Source: Xanthobacteraceae bacterium (GTDB taxonomy: Bacteria; Pseudomonadota; Alphaproteobacteria; Rhizobiales; Xanthobacteraceae). From it: a stretch of DNA of 20,213 bases. Position numbers and translations under genes: made by a program. Below, one piece after another: positions 14,633 through 20,213 of this stretch; the first letter of the stretch is position 1; every line of letters begins with the position of its first letter. The stretch is taken from assembly GCA_030039105.1 (NCBI GenBank), contig JASHQO010000406.1, forward strand, positions 1 to 20,213, written 5' to 3'. A model generated the notes under the pieces. It did not search any database. It had not been told where the DNA came from and saw nothing but the letters and a program-made list of their open reading frames with translations.

Positions 14633-16540
14633 ATGGCTTTGCACTTCAGCCCGCGCCGAACGCTGATCATCGCCCATGACCTCGTCATGACGGCGGCGGC
14701 GGTGGTCGCCAGCTTCTACATCCGTTTCGAAGCGGCGGGCCTCGTGGTGCGGGAAAAGCCGCTGCTGCTGTTCCTGCCCGGCTTCGTCGTCTATGCCGGA
14801 GTGGTCTACTACCTGTTCCATCTCTATGAGGCGAAGTGGCGGTTCGCCTCGTTGCCGGATTTGATGAACATCCTGCGCGCATCGAGCGTGCTCGCGGTGT
14901 CGCTCTTGGTGCTCGATTACGTGCTGATCGCGCCTAACGTGCTCGGCCAGTTCTTCTTCGGCAAGATCACCATCGTGCTCTATTGGATGCTGCAGTTCGT
15001 GTTCCTCGGCGGGCCGCGGCTGGCTTATCGCTACTTCCGCTACACGCGCACCCGCCAGCACGCGTTGCGGGAAGACGCCAATCCGACGCTGGTGCTCGGC
15101 AATGCCGCTGATGCCGAGGTGCTGCTGCGCGCCATCGAAAGCGGCGCGGTGAAAAAAATCTGGCCGGTCGGCGTGCTGTCGCAGGCCGCCAGCGACCAGG
15201 GCCAGTCGATCCGCGGCATTCCGGTGCTTGGCTATTTCTCCGCACTCGATGCCGTGGTCAACGATTTCGGCCAGAGCAGCACGCCGATTTCGCGGGTGGT
15301 CTTCACGCCGTCGGCGTTCGAGCCGGACGCCAAGCCGGAAGCGACCCTGATGCATGCGCGCCGCCTCGGGTTGACCGTGAGCCGGCTGCCGTCGCTCGCC
15401 GACGGCGCGGAGATGCCGCGGCTGGCGCCGGTCAACGTCGAGGATTTATTGCTGCGGCCGAGCGTCAAGATCGACTATGCGCGGCTCGAAACCTTTCTCA
15501 GCGGCAAGTCGGTTGTGGTCACCGGCGGCGGCGGCTCGATCGGCGCCGAAATCTGCGACCGCGTCATCGCGTTTGGCGCATCGCGCCTCCTCATCATCGA
15601 GAACTCCGAGCCGGCGTTGCACGCGGTGCTGGAAGCGCTCGCCACCAAGCAGCTAAAGCCGGCGACCGACGGCCGCATCGCCGACGTGCGCGACCGCAAG
15701 CGCATCTTCCGGCTGATGGCGGATTTCAAGCCCGACATCGTGTTTCACGCCGCGGCGCTCAAGCATGTGCCGCTGCTCGAGGCGAACTGGGAAGAGGGCG
15801 TCAAGACCAACGTGTTCGGCTCGGTCAATGTCGCCGACGCCGCCGCCGCGGCCGGCGCCGCGGCGATGGTGATGATCTCGACCGACAAGGCGATCGAGCC
15901 GGTCTCGGTGCTCGGCGCGACCAAGCGCTTCGCCGAGATGTATTGCCAGGCGCTCGATGCCGATTTCTCGCGCCGCGCCGACGCCGCCCGTCCGACGATG
16001 CGGTTGATCGCGGTGCGGTTCGGCAACGTGCTTGCCTCCAACGGCTCGGTGGTGCCGAAGTTCAAAGCGCAGATCGATGCCGGCGGGCCTGTCACCGTCA
16101 CCCATCCCGACATGGTGCGCTACTTCATGACCATCCGCGAGGCTTGCGACCTGGTGGTCACCGCGGCAAGCCACGCGCTCGGGCCGGATCGTTCCGACGT
16201 TTCGGTTTATGTGCTCAATATGGGTCAGCCGGTGAAGATCGTCGACCTTGCCGAGCGCATGATCCGTCTCGCCGGGTTGGAGCCGGGTCGCGACGTCGAC
16301 GTCGTGTTCACCGGGACGCGTCCCGGCGAGCGCATGCAGGAGATCCTGTTCGCCCGCGAGGAGCCGATGGTCGACATCGGCACCGTCGGCGTGGTTGCGG
16401 CGCGCCCGGTGCAGCCGCCGCTCGACTCCATGCGCGCCTGGCTCGCCATGCTGGAGCAGGGGCTCGCCCGCGAGGAGCGCGAGGCGATCTATCGCGTGCT
16501 ACGCGACGCCGTGCCGGATTTCCGCGGCGCCGCCGCTTGA
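14633..16540 (+). CDS. Membrane-bound UDP-GlcNAc 4,6-dehydratase-like protein (WbpM/CapD/WreV type)
   Basis: A 635-residue inner-membrane protein expected to convert UDP-GlcNAc to the 4-keto-6-deoxy sugar. The N-terminus has four hydrophobic helices (about 10-135), then a first Rossmann-like domain (140-270), then the SDR catalytic domain. NAD motif TGGGGSIGAE begins at T297, with the glycines running to G304. HAAALKHVPLLEANWEEGVKTN-type text is typical. ISTDKAIEPVSVLGATKR starts near 415 and holds catalytic Asp418 and Lys419, plus Lys431 of the YxxxK-like motif. Where the family has Tyr or Met, this protein has Leu427. NGSVVPKF, HPDMVRYFMTI and TGTRPGERMQEIL complete the family match. It ends the rightward block and overlaps the converging reductase by 52 bp. 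Confidence 0.9.
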   Translation: MALHFSPRRTLIIAHDLVMTAAAVVASFYIRFEAAGLVVREKPLLLFLPGFVVYAGVVYYLFHLYEAKWRFASLPDLMNILRASSVLAVSLLVLDYVLIAPNVLGQFFFGKITIVLYWMLQFVFLGGPRLAYRYFRYTRTRQHALREDANPTLVLGNAADAEVLLRAIESGAVKKIWPVGVLSQAASDQGQSIRGIPVLGYFSALDAVVNDFGQSSTPISRVVFTPSAFEPDAKPEATLMHARRLGLTVSRLPSLADGAEMPRLAPVNVEDLLLRPSVKIDYARLETFLSGKSVVVTGGGGSIGAEICDRVIAFGASRLLIIENSEPALHAVLEALATKQLKPATDGRIADVRDRKRIFRLMADFKPDIVFHAAALKHVPLLEANWEEGVKTNVFGSVNVADAAAAAGAAAMVMISTDKAIEPVSVLGATKRFAEMYCQALDADFSRRADAARPTMRLIAVRFGNVLASNGSVVPKFKAQIDAGGPVTVTHPDMVRYFMTIREACDLVVTAASHALGPDRSDVSVYVLNMGQPVKIVDLAERMIRLAGLEPGRDVDVVFTGTRPGERMQEILFAREEPMVDIGTVGVVAARPVQPPLDSMRAWLAMLEQGLAREEREAIYRVLRDAVPDFRGAAA

Positions 16541-17445
16541 GCCATCGTCGCCACGCCCGACAGCGTGTCATGAAGCGGCCGCCAGCCGGCCGCGATCAGC
16601 TTGCCGGCATCGACCCGCAAATTGCCGCCGATGCGGTCCCACATGTCGCCGCGCCCGATCAGGCGTAGCGGAAACTGCACGTAGTCCGTCGACATCGGCA
16701 GGATGAACGTGAAGCGGCGCCGCGCTTTGCGCATCGCCACGATCACGTCGCACAGCCGCGGCGGAACGCCGGGATCGGCGACCACGTAGGTTTCGCCGAC
16801 GGTGGCCGGCATCGACAGCACGAATCGCAGCGCCGAGATGAAATTGTCGATGCCAAGCAGCGAGCGGCGGTTGCCGAAGTTCTTGACCGGCAGCGGCAGG
16901 GGCGAAGCGGCGGCGCGCGCCAGCAAGGCAAAATATCCCCGCACGCCCGGGCCATAGAGCGCGACCGGTCGCAGGATCGTGAACGGCACGCCGGAGCCCG
17001 ATACGGCGACCTCGGCGGCGAGCTTTGAGGCGCCGTAACGGTCGACCGGCGCCGGCGGATCGCGCTCGGTCACGGCGTGATCGGCGGATGGGCCACACTG
17101 CGCCCGAATCGACGACACAAAGACGAATTGGCGCACGCCGGCCTGCGCGGCGGCCGCGGCGAGCCGTGCCGTCGCCGCACGATTGACGGCGTCGTGCATT
17201 GCAAGACCGCCGCCGCGGTTATGAGCGATGCCGGCGAGATGCACGACCTGCTCGATGCCGGCGAGCAACGGCCGCCAGTCGAACGCCTCGACGAGATCCG
17301 GATGCTGCACGACGTCCACGCCGGCGGGAAACGACAGTTGCGGCCGCCGCACCGCGGCGCGCACCCTGTGCCCGTCCCGCGCCAGGGCCGCGACCACGGC
17401 GCTGCCGATGAAGCCCGATGCACCGGTGACCAGGATGTGGCTCAT
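16489..17445 (-). CDS. SDR sugar-nucleotide 4-reductase (WbpV/WreQ-like)
   Basis: A 318-residue extended SDR. Rossmann motif GASGFIG is at 8-14, VHLAGIAHN at 68-76, catalytic Ser111-Ser112 in FVFVSSIRAQCG, and Tyr137 and Lys141 in YGASK; LRPVALYGPGVRGYFALL follows. This motif text is that of WbpV-type enzymes, which reduce UDP-4-keto-6-deoxy-GlcNAc to UDP-QuiNAc (WreQ in Rhizobium etli does the corresponding step). The protein has about 30 Ala/Arg/Ser-rich residues at the C-terminus, and that tail overlaps the dehydratase gene on the other strand. Its start overlaps the stop of the initiating transferase by 4 bp, so the pair is translationally coupled. A UDP-GlcNAc or UDP-Glc 4-epimerase role is the alternative. 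Confidence 0.85.
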   Translation of the reverse strand: MSHILVTGASGFIGSAVVAALARDGHRVRAAVRRPQLSFPAGVDVVQHPDLVEAFDWRPLLAGIEQVVHLAGIAHNRGGGLAMHDAVNRAATARLAAAAAQAGVRQFVFVSSIRAQCGPSADHAVTERDPPAPVDRYGASKLAAEVAVSGSGVPFTILRPVALYGPGVRGYFALLARAAASPLPLPVKNFGNRRSLLGIDNFISALRFVLSMPATVGETYVVADPGVPPRLCDVIVAMRKARRRFTFILPMSTDYVQFPLRLIGRGDMWDRIGGNLRVDAGKLIAAGWRPLHDTLSGVATMAQAAAPRKSGTASRSTR

Positions 17446-18461
17446 GGCCGGCCTCGCGCGAAGACGGTGAGCAGCCAGGCCACGAGCGCGGCGCCGATCG
17501 CGAGCGCGGCGATCGCGCTCATGCGGCCGGGTACGATCACGGTCGCAAGCGCTAACGCGCCGAGGCCGAGATTGACCGCGAACACCCGCGCGACGATGGC
17601 CATCGTCGAAAATCCCTTGTCGGTGGCGCGCTGATAAAAGTGGCTGCGATGGCTTTGCCAGAACGGCTCACCGTGCAGGATGCGCCGCAACAGGGTGATG
17701 GTGGCGTCGGCGAGGTAGTAGAGCGGCATCAGCACGGCGGCGGCCAAGTGGCCGGTGCCGGCGACCAGAAGCAGCAACCAGCCGAGCACAAGGCCGATCG
17801 GCAGGCTGCCGACGTCGCCGAGAAAGACTTTGGCCAGCGGCCGATTGAAATAGGCAAATCCGAGCACGGCGCCGCCCAGCGCGAGCGCCAAGACGGCACC
17901 ATATGGCGGCAGCGTCCCCATGACTCCGAGGATGGCGAGCGTAGCGGTGATCGGTATCGCTTCGGCGACGGTCATCCAGTCGATGCCGTCCATGAAGTTG
18001 ACCAGGTTGACGAACCACAAGCCGCCGATCACCAGCAGCAGGCGCTCGATCGACCATGGCAGGCCCGGCACCACGCGAAGCTGATCCGGCAGCGTATAGA
18101 TGACACCGACGATGACGATCGCCTGCAGCAGAAAGCGCGGCACGACGGGCAGCGGCCGGATGTCGTCGACCGCGCCGAGGCACGCCATGAGAATCGCTGC
18201 GATGAGGATTTTCGGCAGCGGCGAATTGGGTGCAACGCCGAGCGAGAATGCCGCCAGCGCCAAACCGACGGCGCCGACCGTCGCGACGATGACCGCGATG
18301 CCGCCGCCTTGCGGCGTCGGCGTGCGATGCGACGAGCGGGCGTTGGGGCGGGCCAGCGCGTAGCGCGCGAGCCACGGATAAAGCGCGACGATCAGCAACG
18401 CGCTCATCATCGCCGCGAAGACCACGGTGACCGTGCCGCCCAGGATCCACACCTTAAACAC
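17442..18461 (-). CDS. Undecaprenyl-phosphate sugar-1-phosphate transferase (WecA/WbpL family)
   Basis: A 339-residue polytopic membrane enzyme that starts O-antigen by moving a HexNAc-type sugar-1-phosphate from UDP-sugar to undecaprenyl phosphate. About ten or eleven hydrophobic segments are visible. Cytoplasmic motifs are HRTPTPQGGG (45-54), Asp99-Asp100 in GAVDDIRP (Mg and phosphate), NFMDGIDWM (155-163), VFLGDVGSLPIG (212-223) and HRSHFYQRATDKG (271-283), the last being closest to WbpL. The start is GTG at 18461, directly after the TAG of the upstream gene; a second GTG three codons in is equally possible. Next to a WbpV-like reductase and a WbpM-like dehydratase, the donor is probably UDP-QuiNAc or a related 6-deoxy-HexNAc. 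MraY is excluded by motif text and context. Confidence 0.9.
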   Translation of the reverse strand: MFKVWILGGTVTVVFAAMMSALLIVALYPWLARYALARPNARSSHRTPTPQGGGIAVIVATVGAVGLALAAFSLGVAPNSPLPKILIAAILMACLGAVDDIRPLPVVPRFLLQAIVIVGVIYTLPDQLRVVPGLPWSIERLLLVIGGLWFVNLVNFMDGIDWMTVAEAIPITATLAILGVMGTLPPYGAVLALALGGAVLGFAYFNRPLAKVFLGDVGSLPIGLVLGWLLLLVAGTGHLAAAVLMPLYYLADATITLLRRILHGEPFWQSHRSHFYQRATDKGFSTMAIVARVFAVNLGLGALALATVIVPGRMSAIAALAIGAALVAWLLTVFARGRP

Positions 18462-18926
18462 CTAATACAGCGGCCCCGGATCGCCGGAGGCCCCGGGCCT
18501 TATACCCGGTCCGAGGTCCAATGCCGAATAGGTCTCTGCAGCGCAATTATCGGTCTGCACCGCATAGCGCTCGTCGATGAAGTCATCGCGATCGAAAACG
18601 AAGACATAAGTGCGCTGATGGCCGCGATCCTGGAAATGCACGCATACCATCCAGCCCCACCCCTTGTTGGATTGTGCCCAGCGCGGGTCGGATATCTCGA
18701 CCCCGCCCAGCACGGCGTCCTTGAACGCAGTCTTCAGATGTTTGGCAATCGTGCTGCGGTAATCGGGATTGAGTGGCGTCGTGGCCGTCGGCTCGGCCAA
18801 GCTGCTGCACGCCGCGGTCATCGCCGGCACAAGCAATAAGGCTATCCGCTGTGCCGCCTGCAGCAGCGATGTGAGGGCGCGGCGTCGAAGCGGCGCCGGC
18901 ATGGCGCGGGTTAGGAAATCGTTCAC
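18462..18926 (-). CDS. Small exported protein of unknown function, possible lipoprotein
   Basis: A 154-residue protein from the GTG at 18926; the ATG at 18902 (146 residues) is an alternative, and neither has a good Shine-Dalgarno. A basic start (RRR) and hydrophobic run (about 20-38) are followed by AMTAACSS with Cys40, a weak lipobox because Thr is at -3. The mature part has a compact domain with HLKTAFKDAVLGGVEIS, a GWGWMVCVHF strand, TYVFVFDRDDFIDERYAVQT and DNCAAETY, with two further cysteines that could form a disulfide. I know no name for it. Its TAG is immediately followed by the GTG of the initiating transferase, so it is probably co-translated with it and may have an envelope role. 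Confidence 0.75.
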   Translation of the reverse strand: MNDFLTRAMPAPLRRRALTSLLQAAQRIALLLVPAMTAACSSLAEPTATTPLNPDYRSTIAKHLKTAFKDAVLGGVEISDPRWAQSNKGWGWMVCVHFQDRGHQRTYVFVFDRDDFIDERYAVQTDNCAAETYSALDLGPGIRPGASGDPGPLY

Positions 18927-19050
18927 ACGCAGAGCATAGAAGCTTTGTTGGTCATGTTAAGGCGCCGGACCAAGGGCCACCGCCGATCGTCCCAACTCGG
19001 CGCCGGGCGATATCACAGTGCCGCCACGAAGACGGCGCACCCCCAGCGGA

Positions 19051-19377
19051 ATGAGCTATAGTCCGGTGGCGCGAATGATAGTGCAGCGGCTCCGCCCGGT
19101 CCTCACGGTGATATGCCTCGGCCTGGCCCTGGGGTCGTGCGGCTCTGTCGCCGGTTTCACGTCCGATCATTGGCCGCACTGGGCGGGCGGCGAGCCCAAC
19201 GGAGTTCCGCCACGGCCGGGCGCGCCGGGCTACGACGAATACATCGCCCACCAGCAATCGAACCCGCCGCCGGCCACGACTGCACCGCCCGCCGCGCACG
19301 CCGCACCGGCCGCCGCGCCCGTCGCGGCGACGCCGCCTGAGGACGATCGGGCGGTGGCCCGCGGTGGTTTATATTAG
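19051..19377 (+). CDS. Small Pro/Ala-rich lipoprotein of unknown function
   Basis: A 108-residue predicted lipoprotein. A basic N-terminus is followed by a hydrophobic run and the lipobox LGSC, with the lipidated Cys at about residue 30. The mature part has a conserved-looking block (SDHWPHWAGG then PPRPGAPGYDEYIAHQQ) and then a low-complexity Pro/Ala tail of about 40 residues. The ATG at 19051 follows AGCGGA; the ATG at 19075 and a GTG at 19018 are in the same frame. I recall similar short proteins in Rhizobiales, but no function. It diverges from the upstream small exported protein, and its 3' end converges on kdsD with 20 bp between stops. Partition to the outer membrane is likely, as no Asp follows the Cys. 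Confidence 0.65.
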   Translation: MSYSPVARMIVQRLRPVLTVICLGLALGSCGSVAGFTSDHWPHWAGGEPNGVPPRPGAPGYDEYIAHQQSNPPPATTAPPAAHAAPAAAPVAATPPEDDRAVARGGLY

Positions 19378-19397
19378 CCGCCGGGCCATGTGACGCG

Positions 19398-20213
19398 TCA
19401 CGCCACGCCGGCGCGCAGCAGGTCGTGGAAATGCACGATGCCGACCGGCCGCTCCGCCTCGACCACGATCAGCGCGGTGATCTTCGACGAATTGAGAAGC
19501 TGTAGCGCCTCGCTGACCAACTGATCCGGCCGAACCACTTTCGGCGACGTGGTCATGATGTCGTCGACGATCGCCTGCAGCAGATCGGCGCGCATGTGCC
19601 GGCGCAGATCGCCGTCGGTGATGATGCCGGCGAGCTTGTCGTGCGCGTCGGTGACGGCGACGCAGCCGACGCCCTTGGCCGACATTTCGACGATCGCGTC
19701 CGACATCGGCGCGCCGCGCCGGATCAACGGCACGGCGGTGCCGGGACGCATGACGTCGCGGACGAATTTAAGCGCCGCGCCGAGCTGGCCGCGCGGATGG
19801 AATACGCTGAAGTCCATGGCGCTGAAGCCCTTGCTCTCCAACAGCGCAATGGCCAGCGCGTCGCCGAGCGCGAGCTGCATCAGCGAGGAGGTGGTCGGCG
19901 CCAGGTTGTGCGGACACGCCTCGCGCGCCGCCGGCAGCGCCAGCACGATGTCGGCGGCCTTGCCGAGCGTAGAGTCGACGCTGGCGGTCACCGCGATCAG
20001 CGCGATGCGGAAGCGCCGCGAGAAATTGATCAAGTCCTTGAGCTCTTCGGTCTCGCCCGACCACGACAGCGCCAGCATCACGTCGTCCGGCTTGATCATG
20101 CCGAGGTCGCCGTGGCTCGCGTCGGCGGCGTGGACGAAGAATGCCGGGGTGCCGGTCGATGCCAAGGTCGCCGCGATCTTGCGGCCGACATGGCCGGACT
20201 TGCCCATGCCGGT
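19398..20213 (-). CDS. kdsD: Arabinose-5-phosphate isomerase, 5' end cut by window edge
   Basis: The visible 271 codons are the C-terminal five-sixths of KdsD/KpsF, which turns ribulose 5-phosphate into arabinose 5-phosphate, the first step of Kdo synthesis for LPS inner core. The window begins at TGMGKSGHVGRKIAAT, the start of the SIS-domain active site; about 55 residues upstream are missing compared with E. coli KdsD (328 residues). STGTPAFFVHAADASHGDLG, LSWSGETEEL, CPHNLAPTTSS and FHPRGQLGAAL follow, then two CBS domains with IITDGDLRR and a C-terminal HFHDLLRAGVA. All visible motifs are intact. The internal ATG at 20207 is not the start, as the frame continues in-family upstream of it. 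Confidence 0.95.
   Translation of the reverse strand, partial: TGMGKSGHVGRKIAATLASTGTPAFFVHAADASHGDLGMIKPDDVMLALSWSGETEELKDLINFSRRFRIALIAVTASVDSTLGKAADIVLALPAAREACPHNLAPTTSSLMQLALGDALAIALLESKGFSAMDFSVFHPRGQLGAALKFVRDVMRPGTAVPLIRRGAPMSDAIVEMSAKGVGCVAVTDAHDKLAGIITDGDLRRHMRADLLQAIVDDIMTTSPKVVRPDQLVSEALQLLNSSKITALIVVEAERPVGIVHFHDLLRAGVA

Noticed and set aside
19391..19400. Perfect palindrome TGACGCGTCA between the lipoprotein and kdsD stops
   Set aside because: Ten bases with no loop, partly made of the kdsD stop codon; too short to support a terminator or operator in GC-rich DNA.
1..20213. Possible CRISPR array, tRNA, insertion sequence or prophage genes
   Set aside because: No regularly spaced direct repeats, no cloverleaf-like sequence, no transposase or integrase motif were seen; all long genes fit envelope or metabolic families.

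Overview
The window is GC-rich DNA (mid-60s % by eye) that reads as a chromosomal segment of an alphaproteobacterium, most likely a Hyphomicrobiales (Rhizobiales) member near the Bradyrhizobium / Rhodopseudomonas / Xanthobacteraceae group. This rests on protein style, on rhizobial-type intergenic palindromic repeats, and on two small predicted proteins of a kind I associate with that order. The assignment is inference; no rRNA or tRNA is present to anchor it. I see no insertion sequence, phage gene, integrase or CRISPR array.

Left flank (1-1982): a small unknown gene (minus strand), a beta-class glutathione S-transferase (plus) and a fumarylacetoacetate-hydrolase-fold enzyme (minus). A decayed dispersed repeat lies between the last two.

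Central part (2054-16540): a lipopolysaccharide (LPS) core and heptose locus built as two divergent blocks. The leftward block, in transcription order, is a WaaE-like family 2 glycosyltransferase, waaF, galE and an MsbA-like ABC exporter, with a two-hairpin repeat mosaic between waaF and galE. The rightward block is hldD, hldE, an FkbM methyltransferase, a family 2 glycosyltransferase, a second FkbM methyltransferase, waaL, a WaaQ-like heptosyltransferase and a long WbpM/CapD-type 4,6-dehydratase. Most junctions are short or are 4-bp ATGA overlaps. The 270-bp divergent gap at 7010-7279 holds an AT-rich 44-bp near-palindrome made of two TGAAT-N4-ATTCA half-site pairs, and a separate strong hairpin that buries a Shine-Dalgarno-like sequence in the hldD leader.

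Right part (16489-20213): converging on the dehydratase, with a 52-bp tail-to-tail overlap, is a leftward unit of a small exported protein, a WecA/WbpL-type initiating transferase and a WbpV-type 4-reductase. Dehydratase, reductase and transferase together match the WbpM-WbpV-WbpL (Pseudomonas) and WreV-WreQ-WreU (Rhizobium etli) set that makes UDP-QuiNAc and starts the O-antigen on undecaprenyl phosphate. A small proline/alanine-rich lipoprotein and the truncated kdsD (Kdo synthesis) close the window.

Taken together the genes supply activated heptose (HldD, HldE), Kdo precursor (KdsD), UDP-galactose (GalE), core transfer (WaaF, WaaQ-like and two family 2 enzymes), possible O-methylation (two FkbM), export of lipid A-core (MsbA-like), O-antigen initiation (WbpL-like) and ligation (WaaL). 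gmhA, gmhB, waaC, kdtA and an O-antigen flippase or polymerase are not in the window. The least expected elements are the tandem palindromic operator candidate, the paired FkbM enzymes inside a core operon, and a leucine at the usual Tyr/Met catalytic position of the dehydratase.
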